A stretch of DNA of 64,000 nt, from contig MWJO01000005.1 of assembly GCA_002027195.1 (NCBI GenBank), forward strand, positions 86,595 to 150,594, in the 5' to 3' direction. The notes under the pieces are model-generated. The model was not told the origin of the DNA. It worked only from the letters and a program-made list of their open reading frames with translations, and ran no database searches. The DNA comes from Streptomyces sp. GKU 895. GTDB taxonomy: Bacteria > Actinomycetota > Actinomycetes > Streptomycetales > Streptomycetaceae. Shown here one piece after another: positions 28,762 through 38,189 of the stretch. How positions within the stretch are numbered: the stretch's first letter is position 1; each line of letters starts with the position of its first letter. A program made the translations under genes and the position numbers.

Positions 28762-29670
28762 ATGCCTGAGACCCAGGAGGCACTCGCCTTCTACGCCACG
28801 CAGAGCACGTTCTCCGACCCGGGCGAACTGGGCGACCTCTACGCGGACTTACCGGCCGACCCGGCCCGACTCGCCCGTATCTCCCGCGACCTGCTGATCC
28901 ACCGCGGCGAGGACGCCCTGTTCGGCCACCGCCATCCGACCGACCGGCTCCACAACGACGCCGAGACCCGCTATGTCGACGGCATCCTGCGGATCCTCGC
29001 CGACCGCGATCCGGCCCCGCTCACCGAACGCCGCGCCCCCGCCGACCGTTTCGTCGGCACCTGCCGGGACTTCGCCCTCCTCCACACCTCCTTCCTGCGC
29101 CACCACGGCATCCCGGCCCGCACCCGCTCCGGCTTCGCCGACTACTTCCGCACCGACGGCTTCCGCGTCGACCACGTCGTCACCGAGTACTGGGACGCGG
29201 ACCGCGGCGCCTGGCTTCTCGCCGATCCCCAACTCGCCGACCCGGCCCACCACCACGTCGACTTCGACCCGGTGGACATCCCGCGCGACCGCTTCCTCGT
29301 CGCGGGCGAAGCCTGGCGGGCGATTCGTGAACGGGGCGCCGACGAGCGGCGGTTCGGGCTCCACCCGCCCGCTGAGGGCCCCTTCCACGGCGAGCGTTTC
29401 GTCGCCGGGAACATCCGTCTCGACCTCGCCGCCCTCAACAAGGTCGAGACCCTGCTGTGGGACGTGTGGGGAGAGGACGAGGGCGAGCCCGGTACCGCGC
29501 TGCCCGAGAAGTCACGGGTGTTCTACGACCGTGTCGCCCCCGTCGTCAGCGGCACCGTCTCCTTCGCCGCCGCCCGTGAGCTGTTCGCCGCGGACGACGT
29601 CCTGCGCACCCCGCCGACGGTGACCTGCTACGCGCCCTTCAACGGCCCGAGCGCCGTCACCCTGCGCTGA
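28762..29670 (+). CDS. Transglutaminase-like domain protein
   Basis: A 302-residue protein with a transglutaminase/protease core: Cys in GTCRDFALLHTSFLRHHGIPAR, His in RVDHVVTEYWD and Asp in WLLADPQ form the catalytic triad pattern. No signal peptide, so it is cytoplasmic. Substrate unknown; bacterial members include proteases and amidases. The 3' end overlaps the convergent PucR gene by 43 bp. Confidence 0.85.
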   Translation: MPETQEALAFYATQSTFSDPGELGDLYADLPADPARLARISRDLLIHRGEDALFGHRHPTDRLHNDAETRYVDGILRILADRDPAPLTERRAPADRFVGTCRDFALLHTSFLRHHGIPARTRSGFADYFRTDGFRVDHVVTEYWDADRGAWLLADPQLADPAHHHVDFDPVDIPRDRFLVAGEAWRAIRERGADERRFGLHPPAEGPFHGERFVAGNIRLDLAALNKVETLLWDVWGEDEGEPGTALPEKSRVFYDRVAPVVSGTVSFAAARELFAADDVLRTPPTVTCYAPFNGPSAVTLR

Positions 29671-30917
29671 ACCACGGCCATCGGCCGCTCCCCCGCTCTG
29701 CCCCGGACCACCCGGTGCGCACAGGCCGCCGCCAGCAACTCCCCCAGCAGATCCGGGTCGCCGACCTCAAGGCCCAGCAACGACTCGATCCGCTCGAGGC
29801 GTTGGTAGAGGGACTGCCGACCGATGTGCAGCAGGGCCGCGGTGCGGGTCGGGGAGCAGCCGTTGCGGAGGTGGACCTCCAGCGTCCGCACCAGGTCGCT
29901 GGCATGGACCGCCTCCCACTCCAGAAGCGGGCCCAGGGCGGCCTGGACCATCCCCGCGAGGCGTTCCCGGTTGGCGTCCACCCCGCCCCGGGTCAGCTCC
30001 CGCTCCAGGGCCAGGGCCCGCGACGAGGTCACCGACGGGCCCTCGGGGGCGGCCGGTTCGGCGGGCGGCACGGTCAGGGCCAGCTCCAGCGTCGTACGGG
30101 CCGCCCGCAGCGTGTCGCTCCAGCGCAGCCAGCCGCCGGCCGCGGCGACCGCGTGCCCCACGGCGACCGTGCACCCGGGGTCGGCGACGGCCCGGAAGGC
30201 GTCCTGGACGGCCCGCACCGGGTCGCCCGACCGGGTGCCGGGCAGCGCGAGCAGCGCGAGGACGTCCGCCGGGAACACCGCGCGCAGCACCCCGGCCCCG
30301 CCGAGCTGCCGTACCGCCCGGTCCACCATGGCCGTGTCCCGGGCCCCGTGCACGGACACCCCGAGCAGCCGGGCCCCGGGGCCGGGGTGGAAGCCCGCGA
30401 GGGCCGCCCGCGCCTCGACTTCGGGCTGGTTCAGCGCCGCCCGGTCGGCGAGGTCGGCGAGCAGCGCGGCCGTGTGGTCGTCGCCCCAGGGCCGGACGAC
30501 CGTGCGCCCGGACAGTCCCCGGGCCACGATCGCCCGGTTGGCGGCCTCCGTGATCCGTACGAAGGGCACGACCCGGCGCAGGGCGAGCAGCGGCAGGCCG
30601 AGGCGGCGGGCCTCGTCGGTGACCTCGGCGGGCATGGCGGGCAGCGACCGTCCGACCTCCACCGCGAGCCCGGCCGCGCCCCGCGCCGCGACCTCGCGGA
30701 CGTAGCGGCGGCGGACCTCCTCGTCGGCGTCCGTGAGCCCGAAGCCGTTGGTGAGCAGCAGCTCGCCGCCGTCGAGGAAGTTGGCGCCCTCGTAGACCTC
30801 GCTGGAGTGCACCCAGCGCACGGGCCGGTCGAGCCCTGCGGCGCCCGCGAGCAGCTCCGGCTCGCTGGCGCGGACGGGGTCGAGGGCCAGGATCTCGCGG
30901 AGCGTGAGTGCGGGCAT
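29628..30917 (-). CDS. PucR-family transcriptional regulator
   Basis: A 429-residue PucR-type protein: an N-terminal purine-catabolism domain (MPALTLREILALDPVRASEP, then FLDGGELLLTNGFGL), a middle GGDEF-like region, and a C-terminal HTH (TLEVHLRNGCSPTRTAALLHIGRQ, cut here into two parts, then YQRLERIESLLG). It is divergent from the nucleoside deaminase and the dioxygenase and probably controls them, in line with purine/pyrimidine salvage or catabolism. Confidence 0.92.
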   Translation of the reverse strand: MPALTLREILALDPVRASEPELLAGAAGLDRPVRWVHSSEVYEGANFLDGGELLLTNGFGLTDADEEVRRRYVREVAARGAAGLAVEVGRSLPAMPAEVTDEARRLGLPLLALRRVVPFVRITEAANRAIVARGLSGRTVVRPWGDDHTAALLADLADRAALNQPEVEARAALAGFHPGPGARLLGVSVHGARDTAMVDRAVRQLGGAGVLRAVFPADVLALLALPGTRSGDPVRAVQDAFRAVADPGCTVAVGHAVAAAGGWLRWSDTLRAARTTLELALTVPPAEPAAPEGPSVTSSRALALERELTRGGVDANRERLAGMVQAALGPLLEWEAVHASDLVRTLEVHLRNGCSPTRTAALLHIGRQSLYQRLERIESLLGLEVGDPDLLGELLAAACAHRVVRGRAGERPMAVVQRRVTALGPLKGA

Positions 30918-31036
30918 ACGCGCCTCCCGACAGTGGTCCGGCTGTGGGCCGCCCCGACAGTTCGTCCGGCCGCGGGCTGCCCGGAGAGTACTTTCCGCAC
31001 GTTGCCCTCGTGTTTCGGCCCCAGCAGAGTGGACGT

Positions 31037-31486
31037 ATGGATCAGGTTCAGGCACACACCTGGCTGGCGACGGCCGTCGCCGAGGCCCGCGCCGGTCTCG
31101 CCGAGGGCGGCATCCCGATCGGCGCCGCGCTCTACGGCGCCGACGGCACCCTCCTCGGCCGGGGCCACAACCGGCGCGTCCAGGACGACGACCCGTCGAT
31201 GCACGCGGAGACGGCGGCGTTCCGGGCGGCGGGCAGACAGCGCACGTACCGGGGCACGACGATGGTCACGACCCTCTCTCCCTGCTGGTACTGCTCCGGC
31301 CTGGTCCGGCAGTTCGGCATCTCGCGGGTGGTGGTCGGCGAGGCGGCCACCTTCCACGGCGGACACGACTGGCTGGCCGGGCACGGCGTGGAGATCGTGC
31401 TCCTGGACGACCCCGAGTGCATCGCGATGATGCGCGACTTCATCGACAAGAACCCGGCTCTCTGGAACGAGGACATCGGTGTCTGA
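31037..31486 (+). CDS. Cytidine/deoxycytidylate-type deaminase (cytosine/guanine deaminase-like)
   Basis: A 149-residue zinc deaminase. Zinc ligands and the catalytic Glu are HAE (in DDPSMHAETAAFR) and PCWYC (in TLSPCWYCSGLV). The length and the N-terminal GGIPIGAALYG fit the fungal cytosine deaminase / guanine deaminase group. Its stop overlaps the start of the downstream oxygenase by 8 bp. PucR is divergent. Substrate not resolved. Confidence 0.9.
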   Translation: MDQVQAHTWLATAVAEARAGLAEGGIPIGAALYGADGTLLGRGHNRRVQDDDPSMHAETAAFRAAGRQRTYRGTTMVTTLSPCWYCSGLVRQFGISRVVVGEAATFHGGHDWLAGHGVEIVLLDDPECIAMMRDFIDKNPALWNEDIGV

Positions 31487-32444
31487 CCCCCGTATCCCCA
31501 CGATCGACCTCAGGCCCTGGCTCGACGGCGACCCCGAGACCCGCGCCGCGATCGCCCGCACCGTGGACGAGGCCCTCCAGACGGCCGGGTTCCTCCTGGT
31601 CACCGGCCACGGCGTCGACCCGGCCCTGCGGACCCGCATCCGTGAGGCCGCGCGCACCTTCTTCCGGCTTCCCGCCGACGTCAAGCAGGCGTACGAGGTG
31701 AAGGTCGGCGGCCGCGGCTGGCTCGGCCCCGGAGCGGAGGCCAACGGCTACTCCGAGGGCACCGAGACCCCGCCGGACCTGAAGGAGTCCCTCACCTTCG
31801 CGACCCATGAGCCCTTCGAGGACCCGGTGGTCAACGCGGAGTGGTACGCGCCGAACGTCTGGCCCGAGGAGGTGCCGGAGCTGCGGACGCTGTGCGAGGA
31901 GTACCTGGGGAAGATGGCCGACCTGGAGAAGGAGCTGCTGTCGCTGCTCGGCGAGGCCCTCGGTCTGGAACCGGACTTCTTCTCCCGGCACATGGACCAC
32001 CCGACCTACGGCTTCAACATCAACTGGTACCCGGGGACCGAGGTCGTCGGCGAGCCGGAACCCGGCCAGTTCCGCATCGGCCCGCACACCGACTTCGGCA
32101 CGGTGACGATCCTCGACCGGCAGGCGGGCAAGGGCGGGCTTCAGGTCTGGACGGACGCCGGAGGCTGGGAGGACGCGCCCTTCGACCCGGCCGCCTTCAC
32201 CATCAACATCGGTGACCTGATGGCCCGCTGGACGGGCGACCGCTGGCGCTCCGGCCGGCACCGCGTCCTGCCGCCGCCCGCGGACGCGCCCGCCGAGGAG
32301 CTGATGTCCCTGGTCTACTTCGGCGAGTGCACCCCGGGCACCCGGGTGGAGTCGGTCCCGGCGCCGATCGGACGGGTGGCGTACGAGCCGGTGGACTCGC
32401 ATGTGTACCTGCGGGCGCAGCTGGACTCGATCACGGTCGACTGA
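31479..32444 (+). CDS. 2-oxoglutarate/Fe(II)-dependent oxygenase (isopenicillin N synthase family)
   Basis: A 321-residue protein with both halves of the IPNS/2OG superfamily: N-terminal DIOX_N (FLLVTGHGVDPALRTRI) and the jelly-roll with Fe ligands in GPHTDFGTVTILDRQ (H, D), RSGRHRVLPPP (H) and the Arg that binds 2-oxoglutarate. It overlaps the deaminase gene and is under the same divergent PucR promoter region, so it may oxidise a nucleobase product. The GTG start at 31479 is inside the preceding frame. Confidence 0.92.
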   Translation: MSDPRIPTIDLRPWLDGDPETRAAIARTVDEALQTAGFLLVTGHGVDPALRTRIREAARTFFRLPADVKQAYEVKVGGRGWLGPGAEANGYSEGTETPPDLKESLTFATHEPFEDPVVNAEWYAPNVWPEEVPELRTLCEEYLGKMADLEKELLSLLGEALGLEPDFFSRHMDHPTYGFNINWYPGTEVVGEPEPGQFRIGPHTDFGTVTILDRQAGKGGLQVWTDAGGWEDAPFDPAAFTINIGDLMARWTGDRWRSGRHRVLPPPADAPAEELMSLVYFGECTPGTRVESVPAPIGRVAYEPVDSHVYLRAQLDSITVD

Positions 32445-32460
32445 GCTCGCGTCACAACGC

Positions 32461-32506
32461 CCGAGGGCCGGTTCCATGACCTGAGGTCATGGGAACCGGC
32501 CCTCGG
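32461..32506. terminator. Strong bidirectional hairpin terminator
   Basis: A ~20-bp stem (CCGAGGGCCGGTTCC-ATGACC / GGTCAT-GGGAACCGGCCCTCGG) with one bulge and a 3-nt loop lies between the convergent oxygenase (stop 32444) and ccsB (stop 32517). No T-run is present, as is common in Streptomyces. Confidence 0.85.
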
Positions 32507-32516
32507 CGCGAGCGGG

Positions 32517-33613
32517 TCAGACGCCGGCGTACGAGTGCTTGCCGGAGACGAAGATGTTCACCCCGTAGTAGTTGAACAGCCAGCAGCCGAAGGCGATCAG
32601 GGCCAGGTAGGCGGCCTTGCGGCCCTTCCAGCCGGCCGTGGCGCGGGCGTGCAGGTAGCAGGCGTAGGCGACCCAGGTGATGAAGGCCCAGGTCTCCTTG
32701 GGGTCCCAGCCCCAGTAGCGGCCCCACGCGTCGCCGGCCCAGATGGCGCCCGCGATGATCGTGAACGTCCACAGCGGGAAGACGGCCGCGTTGACGCGGT
32801 AGGAGAACTTGTCGAGCGAGGCCGAGGCGGGCAGCCGCTCCAGGAAGGACGTGGCGAACTTGCCGGGCTTGCCGCCGCCCGCGAGCTTGCTCTCGTAGGA
32901 GTCCTTGAACAGGTACAGGATCGTGGTGACCGCGCCCACGTAGAAGACCGCGCCGCACAGGATCGCGGTGGAGACGTGGATGTACAGCCAGTACGAGTGG
33001 AGGGCGGGAACCAACTGGTCGCTGGCGGTGTACAAGACGGTGACGGCGATACCGAGATCGAGGAGGACCGAGGTGATGAGGAACAGGCCCATCCAGCGCA
33101 CGTTCTTCTTCAGCGCCAGCAGCGTGAGGTACACACCGACGGCCACCGTGGAGAAGGTGATGTTGAACTCGTACATGTTGCCCCAGGGCGCCCGCTCCAC
33201 CGAGGCCGCGCGGGCGATGACCCCGGCGAGCTCGATGAGGAACGCGAGCACCGTGAGGGACACGGCGATACGCCCGTAGAGGTCACCCTGCTCGTCCCCA
33301 CCGTGCGCCCCGGGCCCGTCCGGCACGTCCCGCTGCCCGGCGGCCGCCCGGACGACGACCTTCGGCCGTTCCAGTACGGCGGTGGAGCCGCCCTTCTTCA
33401 CCGTGACCGCCGGCGCTTGCGCTCCGCCGGGTCGGCCGTCAGCGCGGCGGCCGTGCGGCCGATCTTGCTGCGGCTGCCGAAGATCCATTCGGTGATGTAG
33501 GCGAAGAAGGCCAGCGTGTAGACGGCCATCGCGGAGTAGATCAGCGTGTTGCTGAGGTTCGCGAGATGTTCGTTGGTGGCGGCGGCCAGATCCGTCGCGG
33601 CGGCGAGAGTCAC
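32517..33613 (-). pseudogene. ccsB: Cytochrome c biogenesis protein CcsB (ResC), frameshifted
   Basis: The start at 33613 gives MTLAAATDLAAATNEHLANL and a first membrane helix (YSAMAVYTLAFFAYITEWIFG). Near 33424-33431, in a run of CCGCCGGG, one base is missing. The continuation APAVTVKKGGSTAVLERPKV is in the next frame and runs through seven or so further helices to 32517. It includes the haem-binding WGWDPKETWAFITW motif near residue 280. Joined, the protein is ~365 residues, the expected CcsB size. CcsB and ResB form the System II haem-delivery and ligation complex for c-type cytochromes. Frame loss in so central a gene suggests a sequencing indel. Confidence 0.88.
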
Positions 33614-35319
33614 TTCCCGGGCCTTTCGGCAGGTACGGCTTGGGGGTTGGGGGTTTCGGTGGAGTCTTCGTCCGGTTCGGGGGCGCCGGGGGCCTGGTCG
33701 TAGAGGGCGTCGGCGAGCGCCCCGAGTTCCTCGGGCACCTTCGCGGACTCGCTACGGCCGAGGCCGGCCATCTCCACGACCGTGATGCCGTCGTCGCCCC
33801 TGACCGCCCGCACCCACACGCGGCGGCGCTGGATGAACAGCGAGCCGGCGAGGCCGAAGATCGCGGCGATCGCGCCGGCCAGCGCCCAGCCGCTGCCGGG
33901 CTGGCGGGTGACCTGGAAGTTGGCCCACTCCTCGGTGGACTCGTAGGTGATCGAGCCGGCGCCGTTGGGGAGCGTCATCGTCTCGCCGGGCCGCAGGTTC
34001 TCCCGCTGCTGGCCCTTGCCGTTCTTGAACGGCTTCAGGTGCGTCTTGTCGAGCTGGTAGACGCTCTGCGGGACACCCGCGTCGACGCCGAGGTCGCCGT
34101 AGTAGCCGGCCAGGTTCAGCACCGGGTTGCCCAGCGCGGGGAAGGTGGAGGACACCTCGTTGCCCGGGGTGTAGGTGGGCAGGAAGAAGGCCTCGAAACC
34201 CAGCTGCTCCCGCTTGCCCTGGGGGTCGCGGTAGCCGTCCATGACCTTGACGACACCGGAGGAGGTGATGTTGCTGTCGAGAGGCAGCAGCGGGACGGCG
34301 TCGTGGTAGACGACATTGCCCTTGCCGTCGCGGACCGTGATGACGGGCGCGTAGCCGTGGGCGGTCAGATAGACCTTCGAGTCGCCGATCTCCAGCGGCT
34401 CGTTGACCTTGATGATCGTCTTCTTGCTCTTGCCGTACGCGCCCAGGCTGTAGGTGACGTCGGCCTGGAAGGTGCGCGCGGTGCCGCGGTTGGGGCCGGA
34501 CTTCTCGTAGGTGCCCTGGAAGTCCTTCAGGTTGAAGCTGAACGGGTCCAGGTCGTCCGCGGTGAAGAGGCTGCCGGACTTGAAGTCGTCGTACTGGGTG
34601 AGCGTGTTGGAGAACCCGCCGCCCTCGACGATCAGCTTGTTGCCCTCCATCTTGAACAGCTGGCCCCAGGCGAAGGCGATCAGCATCACGATGAGGGCGA
34701 TGTGGAAGGCGAGGTTGCCGACCTCGCGCAGATAGCCCTTCTCGGCGGCGACGGCGTCCCCGGCGAGGTGGGCGCGGAAGCGGCGCTTCTTCAGGAGGGC
34801 GAGGGCGGCCTCGCGGACCTGCTCGGGCTCGGTCTCGGTGCGCCAGGTGGTGTAGGCGGCAGTCGGGTCAGGCGCTTGGGGCGCGCCCGGCGGGCGGCCG
34901 CGGAGCTGGCCGACGAACTGCCAGGTGCGCGGGATGATGCAGCCGATGAGGGAGACGAACAGCAGGATGTAGATCGCGGAGAACCACACCGAGCTGTAGA
35001 CGTGGAAGAGGCCGAGCTTGTCGTAGAGGTCGCCGAGGGTGGGGTTGTTCTTGCGGAAGTCGGCGACCTTCGTCTCGTCGGTCCCGGACTGCGGGATCAG
35101 CGAGCCGGGGATCGCGCCGAGCGACAGCAGCAGGAGCAGCAGCAGCGCGACCCGCATGGAGGTCAGCTGCCGCCAGAACCAGCGGACCCAGCCGATGACG
35201 CCCAGGGAGGGCATGTTCAGGGTGTCCTCGGGCGCGGTGGACAGCTGGGAGCCGGCGGCGCCGAGGTCCTCGTCACCGGCGGGCGGGGTCCCGGTCGCGT
35301 CGGGTGTCGTCTTGCTCAT
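33610..35319 (-). CDS. resB: Cytochrome c biogenesis protein ResB (Ccs1)
   Basis: A 569-residue System II protein. Four membrane helices (about residues 55-75, 105-130, 200-220 and 485-505) flank a large extracytoplasmic domain, and RWFWRQLTSMRVALLLLLLL with GSLIPQ is conserved. It holds apocytochrome for haem attachment together with CcsB, whose start overlaps its stop by four bases. Upstream are ccdA and resA: one maturation operon. Confidence 0.94.
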   Translation of the reverse strand: MSKTTPDATGTPPAGDEDLGAAGSQLSTAPEDTLNMPSLGVIGWVRWFWRQLTSMRVALLLLLLLSLGAIPGSLIPQSGTDETKVADFRKNNPTLGDLYDKLGLFHVYSSVWFSAIYILLFVSLIGCIIPRTWQFVGQLRGRPPGAPQAPDPTAAYTTWRTETEPEQVREAALALLKKRRFRAHLAGDAVAAEKGYLREVGNLAFHIALIVMLIAFAWGQLFKMEGNKLIVEGGGFSNTLTQYDDFKSGSLFTADDLDPFSFNLKDFQGTYEKSGPNRGTARTFQADVTYSLGAYGKSKKTIIKVNEPLEIGDSKVYLTAHGYAPVITVRDGKGNVVYHDAVPLLPLDSNITSSGVVKVMDGYRDPQGKREQLGFEAFFLPTYTPGNEVSSTFPALGNPVLNLAGYYGDLGVDAGVPQSVYQLDKTHLKPFKNGKGQQRENLRPGETMTLPNGAGSITYESTEEWANFQVTRQPGSGWALAGAIAAIFGLAGSLFIQRRRVWVRAVRGDDGITVVEMAGLGRSESAKVPEELGALADALYDQAPGAPEPDEDSTETPNPQAVPAERPGK

Positions 35320-35322
35320 CGA

Positions 35323-36114
35323 TCAGATCCCCACAGTGAATCCGTTGGACCAGGCCTGCATCTCCTGCACGATGCTGTCCCACGCGCCGGTCAGCAGCAG
35401 GACACCGGTCAGGATCATCATCGTGCCGCCGATGCGCATCACCCAGACGTAGTGCTGCTTGACCCAGGCGAAGGCGCCGAGCGCCTTGCGGAAGGCTACG
35501 GCAGCGAGCACGAAGGGGACACCGAGGCCGAGGCAGTAGGCGACGGTCAGTATGGCGCCGCGCAGGGCGCTGCCGTCCTGCATGGCGAGCGTCTGCACCG
35601 AGGACAGGGTCGGTCCGATGCAGGGCGTCCAGCCGATGCCGAACAGGGCGCCGAGGAGGGGCGCGCCGGCGAGTCCGGTGGCGGGCCTGGTGTGGAAGCG
35701 GAACTCGCGCTGGGTGAGCCAGGGCATCATGCCCATGAAGAACACACCCATGAGGATCATGAGGACGCCCAGCACCTTGGACAGGACGTCCCGCTCCTCC
35801 TGGAGGGTCTGTCCGAAGTAGCCGAACAGTGCCCCGCCGGAGACGAAGACGACGGTGAAGCCGAGGACGAACAGGGAGGCGCCGGCGGCCATCCGCCCAC
35901 GCCGGGCCTCGGCGAGATCGGTGCCGCTGACGCCGGTGACGTAGGACAGATAGCCGGGGACGAGCGGCAGGACGCAGGGCGAGAAGAAGGAGACGAGTCC
36001 GCCGAGCACGGCGATCGGCAGCGCGAGCAGCAGGGCGCCGCTCATCACGGTGCCGTTCTGCCCCACCCCGGCGGCGAGCGTGGTCACTCCGGTGACGCTG
36101 ACGGCTGCGCTCAC
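35323..36114 (-). CDS. ccdA: CcdA thiol-disulfide transporter
   Basis: A 263-residue protein with six helices. The redox cysteines are in FFSPCVLPLVPGYLSYVTG and GIGWTPCIGPTLS. CcdA passes electrons from cytoplasmic thioredoxin across the membrane to ResA so that the apocytochrome CXXCH cysteines stay reduced. GTG start 1 bp after the resA stop. Confidence 0.95.
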   Translation of the reverse strand: MSAAVSVTGVTTLAAGVGQNGTVMSGALLLALPIAVLGGLVSFFSPCVLPLVPGYLSYVTGVSGTDLAEARRGRMAAGASLFVLGFTVVFVSGGALFGYFGQTLQEERDVLSKVLGVLMILMGVFFMGMMPWLTQREFRFHTRPATGLAGAPLLGALFGIGWTPCIGPTLSSVQTLAMQDGSALRGAILTVAYCLGLGVPFVLAAVAFRKALGAFAWVKQHYVWVMRIGGTMMILTGVLLLTGAWDSIVQEMQAWSNGFTVGI

Positions 36115-36115
36115 G

Positions 36116-36748
36116 TCACTTCTCCGCGAGGACGGGCTTGATCATGCCGAGCAGGGTGTCCTCGCTGAGCGCCTGGAGCGCGCGGGCGGCGATCTTGCCG
36201 TCGCGGTCGATGACGAGCGTGGACGGGATCAGCTGCGGGTTGAGCGTGCCCTTCTTGAACCGGAGCATCTGCTTGCCCGTCGGGTCGAAGAGGCTCGGGT
36301 AGGTGATCCCGAACTCCTTCTCGAAGGACTTCGCGAGGGTGGTGCTGGCGTCGCGGGTGTTGAGGCCGACGAACTCGACGCCCTGGCCCTTGACCTTCTC
36401 GTAGACGCTCTGGAGGTTCTTCGCCTCGGCCCGGCAGGGCGAGCACCAGGAGCCCCACACGTTGACGACGAGGACCTTGCCCTTGTAGTCGGCGGTGGAG
36501 AGCGTCTTGCCGTCGATGGTCTTGCCGGACAGCTCGGGTGCCGCGCTCCGCTTGCCCTCGGCGACGGTGTCGACGCCGTTGTTGCCGGTCACGAAGTTGG
36601 TGTCGCCGCCACCTCCCGACACTCCGCCGGAGCTGCACGCGGTGACGGTCAGCGCGGCGGCCGCGGCTGTCGCGGTCAGCAGGACGGCGCGACGGCGGGT
36701 GCGCTCGGTGCGGTTCGGGCGCTGGAAAGCGCTGCTGGCGGCACTCAT
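36116..36748 (-). CDS. resA: ResA/TlpA-like thioredoxin lipoprotein
   Basis: A 210-residue exported thioredoxin-fold protein. The signal ends in a lipobox (LTVTACSSGG), so it is probably a membrane-anchored lipoprotein. The active site is WGSWCSPCRAE (C-x2-C), and GLNTRD and the cis-Pro region follow. It reduces apocytochrome c disulfides using electrons from CcdA. First gene of the resA-ccdA-resB-ccsB operon. Confidence 0.94.
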   Translation of the reverse strand: MSAASSAFQRPNRTERTRRRAVLLTATAAAAALTVTACSSGGVSGGGGDTNFVTGNNGVDTVAEGKRSAAPELSGKTIDGKTLSTADYKGKVLVVNVWGSWCSPCRAEAKNLQSVYEKVKGQGVEFVGLNTRDASTTLAKSFEKEFGITYPSLFDPTGKQMLRFKKGTLNPQLIPSTLVIDRDGKIAARALQALSEDTLLGMIKPVLAEK

Positions 36749-36814
36749 GTGAAAAGTTTCGCATGCCCGTTCTGGGGATCTTGCGCACCCCCCTTGCGGG
36801 CGGAAACCCGCATA

Positions 36815-38077
36815 TCAGGCGGGGTTTACAGAGCTCTTCTTCATGTAGGACGCCCACCCCCCGGCCGGCGCCTGGCCGACGTCGAGGCCGCGCAGCTTCT
36901 CCAGCACCTCGGGCTTCTGCACGTCCATCCAGTCGACGAACTGCCGGAAGGAGACGAGGCGGACGTCCTCGCCCTTCTCCTTCTCCGCGGCGATGTGCTT
37001 CAGCGCCTGCTCGACGGCGTCCATGTAGATGCCGCCGTTCCAGTGCTCGAAGTGGTTGCCGATGAAGAACGGGGCGCGGTTCGTCTCGTATGCCCGCCTG
37101 AAGCCGGATATGTACGCGTCGGCGGACTGCTTGCGCCAGCGCGGGTAGTTGTAGCTGGGCGCGTTGGTGGAGTTGATCGACTGGTTGGCGAGCATGTTGT
37201 AGTCCATCGAGAGGACCTCGAAGCTGCGCCCCGGGAACGGGATCTGCTGGAGCGGCAGATCCCACAGCCCGCCCTTCTTCCGCGGCCACACCTGCCGCCC
37301 GCCGGGCGAGGAGGCGTCGTAGCGCCAGCCGAGTTCCTTCGCGGTGGGCAGCAGGTTGTCCTGCCCGAGGAGGCAGGGCGTACGGCCTCCGACCAGCTCC
37401 TTCTCGTAATCGAAGGGAAGAGAGGGCAGATCGGTCCACCCGGTGTTCGTCCGCCACTCCTTCACGAAGGCCTTGGCCTGGTCGATCTCGCTGCGCCACT
37501 GCTTCGGCGTCCAGTTGCCGACGCTGCCGTAGCCGCCGCAGAAGTGGCCGTTGAAGTGGGTGCCGATCTCGTGGCCCTCGAGCCAGGCGCGGCGGACGTT
37601 GGTGAGGGTGGCCTTGACGTGCTCGTCGGTGAGGTAGCCGATGTCGGAGGCGCCGACGGGGTTGTTGGGCGGGTCGTAGAGCCGCTTCTTCGACTCGGGC
37701 AGGAGGTACAGCCCCGAGAGGAAGAAGGTCATGTGCGCGCCGTGCTCCTTGGCGAGGTCCAGGAAGCGCGGGAAGAGACCGTTGCCGACCTCGCCGGCTC
37801 CGTCCCAGGAGAAGACGACGAACTGCGGCGGCGTCTGCCCCGGCTCCAGCGGCTCGGGCCTGGCGGGCTGGCCGGGCTGCTTGCCGGTGTAGGAGGTGGA
37901 GCCGTCGCCGATGGGACGGGCTCGGTGGGCCGGCTTGCTGGGTTTGCCGCTCGGGGTGGAACCCGACGCCGGGCTCGGCCCGTCAGACGACGTGAGAGTG
38001 CCGCACCCCGCAAGCCCGACAGCGGCGGCACCTCCGACGCCGAGTCCGATGGCTCCCCTGCGGGTGCGAGTGCGCAT
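36815..38077 (-). CDS. Polysaccharide deacetylase-like lipoprotein
   Basis: A 420-residue exported protein; start at the ATG at 38077 with GGAG upstream. The signal has RTRTRRGAIGLGVGGAAAVG and a lipobox (VGLAGCGTL). A Pro/Ser-rich linker precedes the NodB-like fold: FVVFSWDGAGEVGNG in motif 1 position, GHEIGTHFNGHFCGG in motif 2 position, then DLPSLPFDYEKE. Motif 1 lacks the usual second Asp of TFDDG, so catalytic activity is uncertain. Presumably acts on or binds cell-wall glycan. Confidence 0.82.
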   Translation of the reverse strand: MRTRTRRGAIGLGVGGAAAVGLAGCGTLTSSDGPSPASGSTPSGKPSKPAHRARPIGDGSTSYTGKQPGQPARPEPLEPGQTPPQFVVFSWDGAGEVGNGLFPRFLDLAKEHGAHMTFFLSGLYLLPESKKRLYDPPNNPVGASDIGYLTDEHVKATLTNVRRAWLEGHEIGTHFNGHFCGGYGSVGNWTPKQWRSEIDQAKAFVKEWRTNTGWTDLPSLPFDYEKELVGGRTPCLLGQDNLLPTAKELGWRYDASSPGGRQVWPRKKGGLWDLPLQQIPFPGRSFEVLSMDYNMLANQSINSTNAPSYNYPRWRKQSADAYISGFRRAYETNRAPFFIGNHFEHWNGGIYMDAVEQALKHIAAEKEKGEDVRLVSFRQFVDWMDVQKPEVLEKLRGLDVGQAPAGGWASYMKKSSVNPA

Positions 38078-38189
38078 GCCAGCTCCGTTCGTCACGTCCT
38101 GCGAATGGGTCACCCATTCAGAGGACGTGACGAGCGGAGGCGTTCCGTCTGTACTTCCCGATTACGTAACAGAACCCCCCAAGGAGAAC

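Noticed and set aside
33640..36141. Long plus-strand open frame of ~830 codons opposite resB and ccdA
   Set aside because: Composition is a Gly/Val/Glu-rich mirror of the minus-strand genes, which have clear System II motifs; no domain and no ribosome-binding site.
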